Shown: positions 8,534 to 17,357 of the stretch, piece after piece
How the letters are laid out: each line of letters starts with the position of its first letter
How positions within the stretch are numbered: position 1 is the stretch's first letter
Assembly: GCF_014203235.1 (NCBI RefSeq)
Contig: NZ_JACHIN010000001.1
Location: 310,001-374,000, forward strand
Origin: Nonomuraea endophytica
Lineage (GTDB): Bacteria; Actinomycetota; Actinomycetes; Streptosporangiales; Streptosporangiaceae
Direction: 5' to 3'
DNA length: 64,000 nt
Translations under genes and position numbers: made by a program
The notes under the pieces: generated by a model
What the model was told of the DNA's origin: nothing
Databases searched by the model: none
The model's input: the letters and a program-made list of their open reading frames with translations, nothing else

Positions 8534-9916
8534 ATGGCACCTGTAGAGCTCGACTTCGACTCCTGCTACCGGGCGGTCTCCGCACGGGACGCCCGGTTCG
8601 ACGGGCGCTTCTACACCGCGGTGAAGACGACGCGCATCTACTGCCGGCCGATCTGCCCCGCGCGCACCCCCGCCTCGCGCAACGTGCGCTTCTACCGGCA
8701 CGCCGCCTCCGCCGAGGCCGCCGGATTCCGCCCCTGCAAGCGCTGCCGGCCCGAGCTGTCGCCCGGCGACCCCGGCTGGGACCTGCGCGGCGACCTCATC
8801 GGCCGGGCGCTGCGCCTCATCGACGACGGGGCCGCCGACGACACCGGCGTGGCCGGGCTGGCCAAGCGGCTGCACATCACCGAGCGCCACCTGCACCGGC
8901 TGTTCGTGACCGAGCTGGGCGTCGGGCCGCTGGCCGTGGCCAGGACCCGGCGGTTGCTGCTGGCCAAGCAGTTGCTGACCGAGACGGGGCTGCCGGTGAC
9001 GGAGGTGGCGTTCGCCGCGGGGTTCGGCAGCGTGCGGCAGTTCAACGCGACCATGCGGGAGACCTACGGCTTCACGCCCAGCGAACTCCGCGCCTCCGCT
9101 CGGCCTCTGTCCGAGTCGTCCGCGGCGGGGTTGCGGCTGCGGCTCCACCGGCGGGAGCCGTACGACGTGGAGGGCATTTTCGCCTTTCTGGCCAGCCGGG
9201 CGATTCCCGGTCTTGAAACCGTGGACGGGCTCACCTACACCCGGCTGGTGACGGGCGGGACGCTCACACTGACGCCGGGGCCGGGCGTGTTCCACCTGGA
9301 CGTCAAGCTGGACGACACCCGCCAGCTGGCCCGCGTGGTGGCCCGCTGCCGCCGGCTGCTCGACCTCGACGCCGACCCGGACGCGATCGCCTCCGCCCTG
9401 GGCGCCACCTCCCTGGAGCCGCTGGTCGCGGCCCGTCCCGGACTGCGGGTCCCGGGCACGTTCGACGGCTTCGAGCTGGCGGTACGCGCCATCGTCGGCC
9501 AGCAGATCTCGGTGGCGGGAGCACGCACGCTCCTGGGCCGGATCGTCACGCGGCACGGCCCGCTGTTCCCCAGCGCCGCCGTCCTGGCCGAGGCCGACCT
9601 CGACGGCCTGGGCTTCACCACGCGCCGCATCCTGACCATGAAAGACCTGGCCGAAAGGGTCGCCGACGGCCGCATCGACCTCGACGGCGGCCAGGAGCCC
9701 GGGCACGCGGTGGCCGAACTGCTGAAGGTCCCCGGAATCGGCCCGTGGACCGCCGCGTACATCGGGCTGCGGGCACTGCGCGACCCCGACGCCTGGCCCA
9801 CGGGCGACCTCGTCCTGAACAAGCGCATGGCCGCCCTGGGCATCCCCGCCGACCACGTCGAGCGCTGGCGCCCGTGGCGCGCCTACGCCGCCCTACACCT
9901 GTGGAGCTCCACATGA
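8534..9916 (+). CDS. Ada-type activator fused to 3-methyladenine DNA glycosylase II
   Basis: 460-residue alkylation-repair fusion. Residues ~8-75 form the Ada zinc domain with four Cys ligands (Cys37, Cys41, Cys68, Cys71); Cys37 matches the methyl-phosphotriester acceptor of E. coli Ada. Residues ~85-175 are an AraC-type helix-turn-helix pair (ending QFNATMRETYGFTPSELR). Residues ~185-460 are an AlkA glycosylase with a helix-hairpin-helix (LLKVPGIGPWTAAYIGLRA) and catalytic Asp425 in TGDLVL. It likely senses alkylated DNA, activates repair genes and excises 3-methyladenine. The Ogt half of classical Ada is the next gene, joined by an ATGA overlap. Confidence 0.92.
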   Translation: MAPVELDFDSCYRAVSARDARFDGRFYTAVKTTRIYCRPICPARTPASRNVRFYRHAASAEAAGFRPCKRCRPELSPGDPGWDLRGDLIGRALRLIDDGAADDTGVAGLAKRLHITERHLHRLFVTELGVGPLAVARTRRLLLAKQLLTETGLPVTEVAFAAGFGSVRQFNATMRETYGFTPSELRASARPLSESSAAGLRLRLHRREPYDVEGIFAFLASRAIPGLETVDGLTYTRLVTGGTLTLTPGPGVFHLDVKLDDTRQLARVVARCRRLLDLDADPDAIASALGATSLEPLVAARPGLRVPGTFDGFELAVRAIVGQQISVAGARTLLGRIVTRHGPLFPSAAVLAEADLDGLGFTTRRILTMKDLAERVADGRIDLDGGQEPGHAVAELLKVPGIGPWTAAYIGLRALRDPDAWPTGDLVLNKRMAALGIPADHVERWRPWRAYAALHLWSST

Positions 9917-10413
9917 TCGAAGCCCAAGTCCTGCCGACTCCCACCGGCCCGCTCGCACTCCTCGCCCGCGACGGCGTCCTGGTGGCGGCCGGCTTCACGG
10001 CAGACCCCGCCGACATGTTCACCCGCCTGGCCCCGAACCTGCAGTCCGAGGGTCTTGACGTAGTCGACGACCTAGGCGAGATCACCCGCCTGACCATGGC
10101 CTACCTGGACGGCGACCTGGAGGCCATCGACACCCTGCCCGTCTCCCAGCCCGGCACCCCGAAGCGCCAGGCACTGCACAAGGCGCTGCGCGAGGTGAAG
10201 CCCGGCACCACCGTCACCTATGGCGAACTGGCCGAACGCGCCGGCCTCCCCCGCACCGCCGCCCGAGCCGCCGGCTCCGCCTGCGCCCAGAACCTGATCG
10301 CCCCCTTCGTCCCCTGCCACCGGGTACTGCCGGGCAGCGGCGGCTTTGGCGGCTATTACTACGGCACAGCGGTAAAGCAGTGGCTCCTGACGCATGAGTC
10401 GGCAAAGATCTGA
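9913..10413 (+). CDS. ogt: Methylated-DNA--protein-cysteine methyltransferase
   Basis: 166-residue suicide enzyme that removes alkyl groups from O6-alkylguanine. The acceptor cysteine is Cys135 in the PCHRV motif. The helix-turn-helix DNA-binding part (VTYGELAERAGLPRTAARAA) and the GGFGGY substrate loop are present. The start ATG overlaps the glycosylase stop codon, so the two genes form one alkylation-damage operon. The length is usual for stand-alone Ogt proteins. Confidence 0.93.
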   Translation: MIEAQVLPTPTGPLALLARDGVLVAAGFTADPADMFTRLAPNLQSEGLDVVDDLGEITRLTMAYLDGDLEAIDTLPVSQPGTPKRQALHKALREVKPGTTVTYGELAERAGLPRTAARAAGSACAQNLIAPFVPCHRVLPGSGGFGGYYYGTAVKQWLLTHESAKI

Positions 10414-10443
10414 AACACTCCGTCATCTGACATCAACAGTCGG

Positions 10444-10449
10444 TAATCT
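10444..10449 (+). promoter_or_regulatory. Candidate -10 element of the Rpn-like gene
   Basis: TAATCT, 7 bases before the ATG at 10457, with no Shine-Dalgarno between them. This is the same leaderless layout as several other genes here. A CTGACA sits too close (11-base spacer) to be a proper -35. Confidence 0.35.
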
Positions 10450-10456
10450 TCACCCC

Positions 10457-11326
10457 ATGCCGTCATTGGCTCACGAGTCCCTCGTGGACCTGTTCAGAAA
10501 CCACCCCCTGCTCGCACCCACATTGGTGGGCGAGCACGGCGTGGACATCCCCTCCCACGACCAGGTCTGCCTGGAGTCGGGCGACTTTCCCGACATCCAG
10601 CCAACCGAGTACCGCGCCGACGCCGTCATGGTGCTTCGGCGCAGGAAAGAGGCACAACTCGCCGTCATCGTCGAGGTCCAGCTCAAGCACGACAAGCGCA
10701 AGGAGTGGTCGTGGCCGGTCTACATGACGACCCTGCGCGCCCGGCTGAAATGCCCGGTCGTCCTGCTGGTCGCCTGTCCCTGCCCCAACGCCACCAAGCG
10801 GTACAGCAAGCCCATCCCCTTGGGGCATCCGGGCATGACCCTGCTCCCGCTCATGGTCGGGCCAGGGTCGGTTCCCGTGATATCCGACGTCAAGGAGGCG
10901 CTCGAGCGGCCGGAGCTCGCGACGCTGTCGGCCATCATGCACAGCAAAACCAGCGACGCCACCGTGACGTTCGAAACTTTCCGGCAAATGCTCGTCTCAA
11001 TACCCGTTAAGCAGCGGTCCGTCTACTGCGACGCGGCGCTCGGAGGGCTACCCTATGAAGTAGCCATCGCGTTCTGGAGGGAACTCATGTCCGTGGCGAC
11101 CCAGCAGTTCAAGAGCCCGATGATGCGGGAGTTCCAAGCCGAGTTCGTCGCCAAGGGCAAGGCTTTGGGTGAGGCAGAGTCCATCGTCAAGCTCCTGCGC
11201 CTGCGCGGCATCGAGGTGCCCGAAGACACCGAGAACCTCATCTTGAGCTGCACCTACACCGAACAGCTCGACGCCTGGCTGGCCGACGCCGTCACCATCA
11301 GTCACATAGACGAACTTTTCGACTGA
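10457..11326 (+). CDS. Rpn/PD-(D/E)XK nuclease-like protein of unknown role
   Basis: 289-residue protein with a restriction-endonuclease-like core. It has Asp55 in YRADAVMVL, then Glu73 and Gln75 in the strand IVEVQL, i.e. the D...E-x-Q pattern of the Rpn (recombination-promoting nuclease) and transposase-associated PD-(D/E)XK families. A helical C-terminal tail (from ~205) includes LGEAESIVKLLRLRGIEVPEDTENLIL, which recalls the tails of Rpn proteins. Related genes are usually present in many copies in Streptosporangiales genomes. The start is the ATG of MPSLAHESL. Its biological role is not known. It ends before a strong terminator shared with the convergent MFS gene. Confidence 0.65.
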   Translation: MPSLAHESLVDLFRNHPLLAPTLVGEHGVDIPSHDQVCLESGDFPDIQPTEYRADAVMVLRRRKEAQLAVIVEVQLKHDKRKEWSWPVYMTTLRARLKCPVVLLVACPCPNATKRYSKPIPLGHPGMTLLPLMVGPGSVPVISDVKEALERPELATLSAIMHSKTSDATVTFETFRQMLVSIPVKQRSVYCDAALGGLPYEVAIAFWRELMSVATQQFKSPMMREFQAEFVAKGKALGEAESIVKLLRLRGIEVPEDTENLILSCTYTEQLDAWLADAVTISHIDELFD

Positions 11327-11332
11327 GCAACT

Positions 11333-11378
11333 AGCAGAAGCAGGAGGGTCCCGATTTCGGGGCCCTCCTGCTTCTGCT
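11333..11378. terminator. Strong bidirectional terminator hairpin
   Basis: Perfect 16-bp stem AGCAGAAGCAGGAGGG paired with CCCTCCTGCTTCTGCT, with additional pairing in the loop. It lies between the convergent Rpn-like and MFS genes and can serve both. Confidence 0.85.
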
Positions 11379-11379
11379 G

Positions 11380-12537
11380 TCAGGCGGTGACCAGGGTGTG
11401 GCGGCGGGCTTGGAGGCCAGCTAGGCCTGCTACGCCCAGGCCGACCAGGCCCAGGAGGGCGGCGGTCCAGGCGGGTGAGGTGTAGCCGAGGCCCGCGTCG
11501 ATGGTGAGGCCGGCGGCGAAGGAGCCGATCGCGTTGCCGACGTTGAAGGCGCCGATGTTCGCCGCCGAGGCCAGGGTGGGGGCGCCTGCGGCGGCGTCCA
11601 GGACTCTGGTCTGGAGGGGTGGGACCGTGGCGAAGGCGGCCACCCCGAACAACGTGATGGCCACGACGAAGGCGATCTGGTTGCCGGCCAGCCAGGCGAC
11701 GACCACGGCCAGCAGGGTCAGCGCGGCGACCGAGCCGTAGATGGCGGGCATCAGCGCTCGGTCGGCCAGTTTGCCGCCGATGATGTTGCCCACGACCAGT
11801 CCTACGCCGAACAGGGCCATGACGATGGGGACGGCGCCGGGTGAGAAGCCGCCGACGCCGGTCATCATCGGGGCGATGAAGGTGATCACCGCGAAGACCG
11901 GGGCGAAGCCGAAGACGGTCATGGCCAGGGCCAGCCACACGCCGCCCTTCTTGAAGGTGGCCAGTTCGGTACGCAGGCTGACCGGCCGGCGTTCCTGGCG
12001 CGGGACCAGGGCCAGGACTCCGGCCAGGCCGATGACGCCGATCACGACGACGACCCAGAACGTGGAGCGCCAGCCGTACGCCTGCCCGATCCAGGTGCCG
12101 AGCGGGACCCCGAGCACGTTCGCGAGCGTCAGGCCGGTGAACATCAGCGCGATCGCGCTGGCCCGCCTGTGCGGCGCGACGAGGTCGGCGGCGACGACGG
12201 AGCCGACGCCGAAGTACGCGCCGTGCGCGAAGGCGGCCAGGAGACGGCCTGCCATCAGGACGCCGTAGTCGGGCGCGAGGGCCGACAGCAGGTTGCCGAC
12301 GATGAACAACACCATCAACGCGAGCAGCATGGTCTTGCGTGACCACCGGCCACCGAGCATGGTCAGCGGCGGCCCGCCCACGGCGACGCCCAGCGCGTAG
12401 CCGGAGACGAGCAGGCCGGCGGCGGGGATGGTGACCCCGAAGTCGTGGGCCATCTCGGGGAGCAGGCCGTTGATGATGAACTCGGTGGTTCCGATGCCGA
12501 AGGCGCTGATCGCGAGCGCGAACAAGGCGAGAGGCAT
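11380..12537 (-). CDS. MFS transporter, DHA1/AraJ-like exporter
   Basis: 385-residue drug:proton antiporter-like protein with 12 predicted helices. It opens with ALFALAISAFGIGTTEFIIN, the helix-1 signature of the AraJ/chloramphenicol-resistance (DHA1) subfamily, and has an R-x-R loop after helix 2 (GRWSRKTMLL). The chosen start is the ATG of MPLALFALA, which has AAGGGA 6 bases upstream; an in-frame ATG 11 codons earlier is less likely. It diverges from a MarR-type regulator with a palindrome between them, so expression is probably controlled by that regulator. The substrate is unknown. Confidence 0.87.
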   Translation of the reverse strand: MPLALFALAISAFGIGTTEFIINGLLPEMAHDFGVTIPAAGLLVSGYALGVAVGGPPLTMLGGRWSRKTMLLALMVLFIVGNLLSALAPDYGVLMAGRLLAAFAHGAYFGVGSVVAADLVAPHRRASAIALMFTGLTLANVLGVPLGTWIGQAYGWRSTFWVVVVIGVIGLAGVLALVPRQERRPVSLRTELATFKKGGVWLALAMTVFGFAPVFAVITFIAPMMTGVGGFSPGAVPIVMALFGVGLVVGNIIGGKLADRALMPAIYGSVAALTLLAVVVAWLAGNQIAFVVAITLFGVAAFATVPPLQTRVLDAAAGAPTLASAANIGAFNVGNAIGSFAAGLTIDAGLGYTSPAWTAALLGLVGLGVAGLAGLQARRHTLVTA

Positions 12538-12563
12538 AGAATATCCCTTAGACGACGCTAGTA

Positions 12564-12588
12564 GGCGCATGCATTAGTTGCACACGCC
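12564..12588. promoter_or_regulatory. Candidate MarR operator
   Basis: A 25-bp dyad GGCG-nn-TGCA-nnnnn-TGCA-nn-CGCC in the 87-base gap between the MFS and MarR genes. Its position fits a site that controls both divergent promoters. Confidence 0.5.
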
Positions 12589-12624
12589 GACTATATGAGC
12601 ACACAACGAGCTGGGAGGTCAAAC

Positions 12625-13065
12625 GTGGCCATCTCCGACGACGCCGTGGAAGCTCGCGCCCAGGGCTGGCGCACGCTCGCCGCACTGCACGCCCGGATCG
12701 AGGAGCGCCTGGAGAAGTCGCTGCAGAAGGGGCACGGGCTGAGCGTGAGCGAGTACACCGTGCTGGACGTGCTCGACCGGCAGGACGGCTGGCACATGCG
12801 CATGCAGCAGCTGGCCAGGGCGGTCGTCCTGAGCCAGAGCGCCACCACCCGGCTGGTCACCAGGCTGGAGAACCGCGGCCTGCTGCGCAGGTACCTGTGC
12901 GAGGACGATCGGCGCGGCATCTACTCCGAGGTGACGCCCGCCGGCCGCGCGCTTCTGGCCGAGGCGAGTCCCACGCACGACGCCGTGCTGAAGGAGGTGC
13001 TCGACGAGGCCGCGCGGCTACCCGAGCTCGCCCCGCTCGTCAGCGTGATCGCCGACCACCACTAG
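12625..13065 (+). CDS. MarR-family transcriptional regulator
   Basis: 146-residue winged-helix regulator. It has the MarR recognition helix (MQQLARAVVLSQSATTRLVTRL) and a wing with the family's D-x-R signature (CEDDRRGIYSEVTPAGRALL). The GTG at 12625 is preferred because GGGAGG lies 7 bases upstream; an in-frame ATG at 12595 has no such site. It is divergent from the DHA1 exporter, which it probably represses until a phenolic or drug ligand binds. The 3' end overlaps the last gene of the Tad operon by 4 bases on the opposite strand. Confidence 0.88.
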   Translation: MAISDDAVEARAQGWRTLAALHARIEERLEKSLQKGHGLSVSEYTVLDVLDRQDGWHMRMQQLARAVVLSQSATTRLVTRLENRGLLRRYLCEDDRRGIYSEVTPAGRALLAEASPTHDAVLKEVLDEAARLPELAPLVSVIADHH

Positions 13066-13979
13066 GGCCGGACGGTGCTCTGGACCTCCCCTACCGGGAC
13101 GTCGCGCTGCGCCTGCACCTGGACGGGCGCGTACTGGAACGGCACCACGTCGTCCACGACCTCCACCGGCCACACCGTGGTGACCGTGAGCACGTACACC
13201 TTGCGCGCCTGGTCGACGGAGGCCTGCAGGTAGCGCACGCCGCAGGTGAACTCCCCGCCCTTCACGTACGGCTTGCCGCTCGTCCCGCACTGCTCGCGCA
13301 CCTCGGCCCGCCGCTTGTCGGTGCCAGGGTCGATCTTGATGTCCTCCAGCGTCGCCCGGACCGTCGCCGACATGACGCCGGGGATCGAGGCCGTCACCGA
13401 CCGGCTCGTCTCACCGACGCCGTCCAGCCACACCCAGGTGGGCAGGTTGACGTAGCTCTTGGCGTCGGGGTTCAGCTTGACGTTCGGCTCCGGCACGGTC
13501 AGCGCGGCACGGGCGATCTCGGCCAGCTCGGCGAGCGTGATGCCCGAGGGCGGAGTCGTGCCCGGCGGAACCCAGACGAACTCATCCAGACCGCCCCAGC
13601 ACGCCCGGCCCCGCGAGTCGGCCTCGTTGTAGGCGGGCGTCCACCAGCGGCCCGGCTGGCCGATCTTGTCCTTGAACTGCTTGAGGAACTTCTCGAACTC
13701 CTCCTCGGTCCCGTTCGGGTTCATCCGGAACCAGTACGCCCGCACGTCCTCCTGGGTCTTCAGCATCTCGTCGGCGCCGGGTCCCGGCTCGTACCAGCAG
13801 GGGCGTTTGAGCTGGTAGCCGTCGCTCTTGCCGCCCTTCACCCCGTTGCCGGTGATCACGATCTTGGAGTTCTCCAGCCGGACACCGGCGGTGCGGCCAT
13901 CCTGGAAGCCGTCGCCACGCGTGCCGCCGGGGTCGAGCAGCAGGACTCCCGCGGCCAGTACCGAGAGCAGGCGGTTCAT
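13062..13979 (-). CDS. Secreted protein of unknown function, last gene of Tad operon
   Basis: 305-residue exported protein. A signal peptide (MNRLLSVLAAGVLLLDPGG) is followed by a soluble domain with several Cys (CWYEPGPG, GRACWGGL, EQCGTS, FTCGVRY) that could form disulfides, and many Trp. Similar proteins accompany actinobacterial Tad loci, but no enzymatic motif is evident. Its ATG overlaps the stop of the lipoprotein gene (ATGA), so it belongs to the pilus operon. It may assist pilus assembly at the cell surface; this rests on context only. Confidence 0.7.
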   Translation of the reverse strand: MNRLLSVLAAGVLLLDPGGTRGDGFQDGRTAGVRLENSKIVITGNGVKGGKSDGYQLKRPCWYEPGPGADEMLKTQEDVRAYWFRMNPNGTEEEFEKFLKQFKDKIGQPGRWWTPAYNEADSRGRACWGGLDEFVWVPPGTTPPSGITLAELAEIARAALTVPEPNVKLNPDAKSYVNLPTWVWLDGVGETSRSVTASIPGVMSATVRATLEDIKIDPGTDKRRAEVREQCGTSGKPYVKGGEFTCGVRYLQASVDQARKVYVLTVTTVWPVEVVDDVVPFQYAPVQVQAQRDVPVGEVQSTVRP

Positions 13980-14554
13980 CGGTCACACCCTTCGCTGCTG
14001 TGGCGGAAGTCCTTGACCCGCCAAACGCCGTCGTCGCCGCGGTGCGTGATCGCGGCCTGCAAGTACGTCTCGCGCGTCCACGAGGGCTGGCGGGTGTAGG
14101 CCCGGCCGGTGCTCTTGGCGATCAGCCGCAGGCCGGTCTCGTCCACACACGCGTTGATCTGCGCGCCCTCGCCCATCCGCGCGCTCACGGCCAGCGCGTA
14201 AAGCTTCGCGGTGCCGGTCACCGAGCTTTTGCCGAAGCCCTTCACCCAGTCGTAGGACTCCTTCGCGGCGGGCCCCTCGACCTGCTCCAGGTAGGTGTCG
14301 TCGCCGCTGACCACCGCCCGCCACGAGTCCACGTAGTAGTCGGTGAACGTCTTCAGCAGCGGGTCGGCGGCCGCCGGCCACTCGACCTGGACCGTGAGCT
14401 TCTCGCCGACCTCGATCGTCTCCGTGGTCGGCGACGGTACGGCGGAGGCCACCGACCCGGCCGGAGCGGGGGCGACCCTGGGCGTGTAGACCTTGTCCGG
14501 CTGAGCCGCGCACCCGGCGGCCAGCAGGCAGAACACGATCAGCACGCGCCTCAT
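13976..14554 (-). CDS. Lipoprotein in Tad operon
   Basis: 192-residue protein with a lipoprotein signal: MRRVLIVFCLLAAGC, lipobox LAAGC with the modified Cys at residue 15. The mature part contains a FTDYYVDSWRAVVSGD segment resembling the NTF2/DUF-type fold of small actinobacterial lipoproteins, and ends SEGCDR. The ATG overlaps the stop of the LysM/BTAD gene. It probably sits on the outer face of the membrane and could stabilise the pilus machine; no specific function is known. Confidence 0.75.
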   Translation of the reverse strand: MRRVLIVFCLLAAGCAAQPDKVYTPRVAPAPAGSVASAVPSPTTETIEVGEKLTVQVEWPAAADPLLKTFTDYYVDSWRAVVSGDDTYLEQVEGPAAKESYDWVKGFGKSSVTGTAKLYALAVSARMGEGAQINACVDETGLRLIAKSTGRAYTRQPSWTRETYLQAAITHRGDDGVWRVKDFRHSSEGCDR

Positions 14555-17283
14555 GCCGACGACTCCCTCACGATGTGGATCCGCCAGGACGGCAGCAGTT
14601 CGTCGATCAGCGCCTCGGTCTCCGGCGCCATCCCGCCGCCGTACGGGTGCGACGACGACCTCCTGGTCAGGCCGTCGACGACGGCGCGCAGCCGTACCTG
14701 GTCGCCGGTGGCGTGGGTGGCGCGCAGCAGGTCGCGCCAGAGGCCCTCGTCGTCGGCGGCCAGCAGCAGCCCGGCCCGCGCGGCCGCGACGGCGGCGTCC
14801 GGCTCGCCGTGCGCCAGCCGGATCTCGCACAGCCGGTGGGCGGCGTCGGCGACACCGGCCGCGACGTCGTACTCCAGCTCGTCGGCGGCCAGCCACGCGT
14901 ATCTGCCGGGCGGCCGCCCGCTCAGCAGCGGGCCTCTGACCAGCCCGAGCGCCTTGTCGAGTATGACGGCCCGCGCCGTCACGTCCCCGTGCGAGCGCCT
15001 GACCAGCTCACGGAAGAGCACCCAGTCGGTACGCACGCCCGGCCCGAGCCGCAACCTTCCGGCGTCGTCGGTGAACAGGTGCTCCGCGCCCAGCCAGTCG
15101 GCCACCCTGGCGATGGTCGCGTCCCTGACCATGGCCTGGACGCCGCGCGGCCACAGCACGCCGCCGAGCACCACTGGGTGCACGCCGCCGGGGTGAGTGG
15201 CCAGGTAGATCAGCATCTCGACGGCGATCGCCATCCGCCCGGCCTCCAGCGGCTCCGGGCCGATGATCTCGATCGGGCCGAGCAGCCTGATCTCGACGGC
15301 CGGGGGCTGCATCTCGTCCAGGGGTTCCGGGTCGGGCATGGCCTCGCCGTCGAGCTGCTCAGCCGTACGGAAGAGATCGACCAGGGCCTTGTAGTGACGC
15401 CGCGGCAGGAGCTGCGCGGCGACCTCGAAGCCGAGCTCGGCGATGCGGGCGCGGCCGTCGTCGGTGATCTCCAGCGTCCAGGTGGCGTGCGGCGACTCGC
15501 CGGGCACCACGTATCCGGCGGTGTCCTTGCGGGCCAGCAACGCCAGGCGGCGCGCCTCCTCCTGGGTGGGCGCGACCGCCGACAGCAGGAAGTGGGCGTC
15601 GCGCGGGCTGCCGTTGACGCGCCCGGTGAGCACCTGCTCGCGCGGCGCGGCCGTGGCCTCCAGCTCGGGCAGCACCTCGGCGAGGCTGCCGACCGCCTTG
15701 ATCCGGTCGGGGGCGATCGCGGTCAGCTCTTCGCCGAACCCGACCAGCGTGACCCGCATCCGGTCAGACCAGCGGTTGGTGGCCAGCTCCACGGCGAGCG
15801 CGCCGAGCGCCGCGGTCGTCTGCGCGCCGCGGATGTTGATCAGGCCCTGCGCCGCCTCCAGGTCGATCAGCACCCGTCCCGACTCGTCCGTGCCGAGCGA
15901 GACCAGCCCCGGGTACGGCGCGCCGCCCTGCTGGGCGGGTCCCTGGTCGGTCAGCAGGCGGCCCTCGTGCGCGTGCAGCCGCCACACCTGGCCGCCGTCC
16001 TGAACCGTCCAGGGCGCGGGCGGGTTGTTGTCCGGCGGGTGGATCCACAGGTCGAGGTGGCGCGCGGACAGATGAGCCGCGTAAACGGTGGGCGGTGTGC
16101 GGTCCTGGGCCGCAAGCTCCGCCCCGAGCAGGCGCAGGCCGACGTCGAGAATGCGGGTGCCCGGCGCGTCCGCGCCGAACCTCAGCGCCACCTCGGCCTT
16201 GGCGGCGTCGTCACGCGGGCGCACCACGCGATGGCCGAACGCGCGCCGCCACAGTTGTTCGCGCCTGCGCCTGCCCAGCACCACCAGCAGGCCCGCCGCC
16301 GCGAGCGACGCCCCCGCCAGGTAGTCCACCAGATCGAGCCCTTGGCTCGTCTCTTCTGCGGGCTGTAGGGATGTGTTCCCGGAAATTTCCGGCTTTTTCG
16401 TGATCTCCGGCTGACTGGGGGTCGTCGTCTCCTTCTTGACCAGCGGCGCCTGCTCCTGCGTGGCCGACTTCTCCGCCTTGCCGGGCATCCTGCCGACCGG
16501 CTCCGCGCGTCCAGGATGCTCGCGGAGCGTCTCCACCCGGCCCTGCCCGGCGGGCACGACGTGCACGTTGCGCGCGTCGTCCGGCATGTCCAGCACCCAG
16601 CCGGGCCGGATCAGGTCGGCCATCCGCAGCCGGGTACCGTCGGGCTGCTCCTTGTGCTGGTTGAGCCGGTAGATCTCCGGATATCGCCGCCCGTCGCCCA
16701 GGCACTTCTCGGCGATCTCCCACAGGCTCTCGTGGTGACGGCCGTGCGGCGGCTGCACCACGTACACCTTTTTGGCCTTCTTCGCCGTCTCCGCCTCGAC
16801 GATCGGGGCCGCGAGCGCGACCGTCGCGATCGGCTGCGAGGCCGGCGGCGGCGCGCCCAGCCGGGCGATCGGCACCACCGCGGCGGAGGCGGTGAACAGC
16901 AACAGCACCGCCGAGACCAGCTTGTTGGCCAGCACCTGCGTGCCGCCGGACAACGGCACGCGGGCGGGCATGCCGACCCGTCGTACCCCCGCGTAGACCT
17001 CCACCACCACGCAGACCAGCAGCTGGAACCAGGCCAGCCACACCAGCAGGACCAGCAGCGCGACGATCGTGCTCGGCCCGACGCGGCTGGTCAGCAGGTC
17101 GAGGTCGAGCAGCTCAGCGGTGATCGGCGGGCCCGCGAGCACGAGCAGCGCGTACGGCACGCCGCCCACGAGCGCGACCAGCACCACGAGTGCCCCGAGC
17201 CCGGCGAGCACGTCACCCGCGGTCCGCCTGGTCGGAATGCGCACGGGCGCCCGTCTGGGCCGCACCGGCTCTCGCGTCGGCAT
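14551..17283 (-). CDS. Membrane protein with LysM and BTAD domains
   Basis: 910-residue protein typical of actinobacterial Tad loci. The N-terminus has a basic stretch and three membrane helices (about residues 25-50, 70-95, 128-150). A LysM-like domain follows at ~180-250 (HESLWEIAEKCLGDGRRYPEIYRLN). Further on are a charged linker and a fourth helix (~318-335, ASLAAAGLLVVLGRRRR). The C-terminal third (~640-900) is an OmpR-like winged helix plus a BTAD helical repeat (VEIRLLGPIEIIG onward; VADAAHRLCEIRLAHGEPDAAV). The combination suggests a membrane-anchored component that binds cell wall outside and interacts with partners or DNA inside. Its role in pilus biogenesis or regulation is untested. 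Confidence 0.8.
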   Translation of the reverse strand: MPTREPVRPRRAPVRIPTRRTAGDVLAGLGALVVLVALVGGVPYALLVLAGPPITAELLDLDLLTSRVGPSTIVALLVLLVWLAWFQLLVCVVVEVYAGVRRVGMPARVPLSGGTQVLANKLVSAVLLLFTASAAVVPIARLGAPPPASQPIATVALAAPIVEAETAKKAKKVYVVQPPHGRHHESLWEIAEKCLGDGRRYPEIYRLNQHKEQPDGTRLRMADLIRPGWVLDMPDDARNVHVVPAGQGRVETLREHPGRAEPVGRMPGKAEKSATQEQAPLVKKETTTPSQPEITKKPEISGNTSLQPAEETSQGLDLVDYLAGASLAAAGLLVVLGRRRREQLWRRAFGHRVVRPRDDAAKAEVALRFGADAPGTRILDVGLRLLGAELAAQDRTPPTVYAAHLSARHLDLWIHPPDNNPPAPWTVQDGGQVWRLHAHEGRLLTDQGPAQQGGAPYPGLVSLGTDESGRVLIDLEAAQGLINIRGAQTTAALGALAVELATNRWSDRMRVTLVGFGEELTAIAPDRIKAVGSLAEVLPELEATAAPREQVLTGRVNGSPRDAHFLLSAVAPTQEEARRLALLARKDTAGYVVPGESPHATWTLEITDDGRARIAELGFEVAAQLLPRRHYKALVDLFRTAEQLDGEAMPDPEPLDEMQPPAVEIRLLGPIEIIGPEPLEAGRMAIAVEMLIYLATHPGGVHPVVLGGVLWPRGVQAMVRDATIARVADWLGAEHLFTDDAGRLRLGPGVRTDWVLFRELVRRSHGDVTARAVILDKALGLVRGPLLSGRPPGRYAWLAADELEYDVAAGVADAAHRLCEIRLAHGEPDAAVAAARAGLLLAADDEGLWRDLLRATHATGDQVRLRAVVDGLTRRSSSHPYGGGMAPETEALIDELLPSWRIHIVRESSA

Positions 17284-17357
17284 CGCCTCTCCCTTCTCGC
17301 TCCAGCGTTGTCATGAACGGCCCGCCCAGGCCAGCGAGTGGCCGGTTTCGGTCTGGA

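Noticed and set aside
12595..12624. Upstream ATG start for the MarR gene
   Set aside because: It has no Shine-Dalgarno, whereas the GTG at 12625 has GGGAGG at proper spacing.
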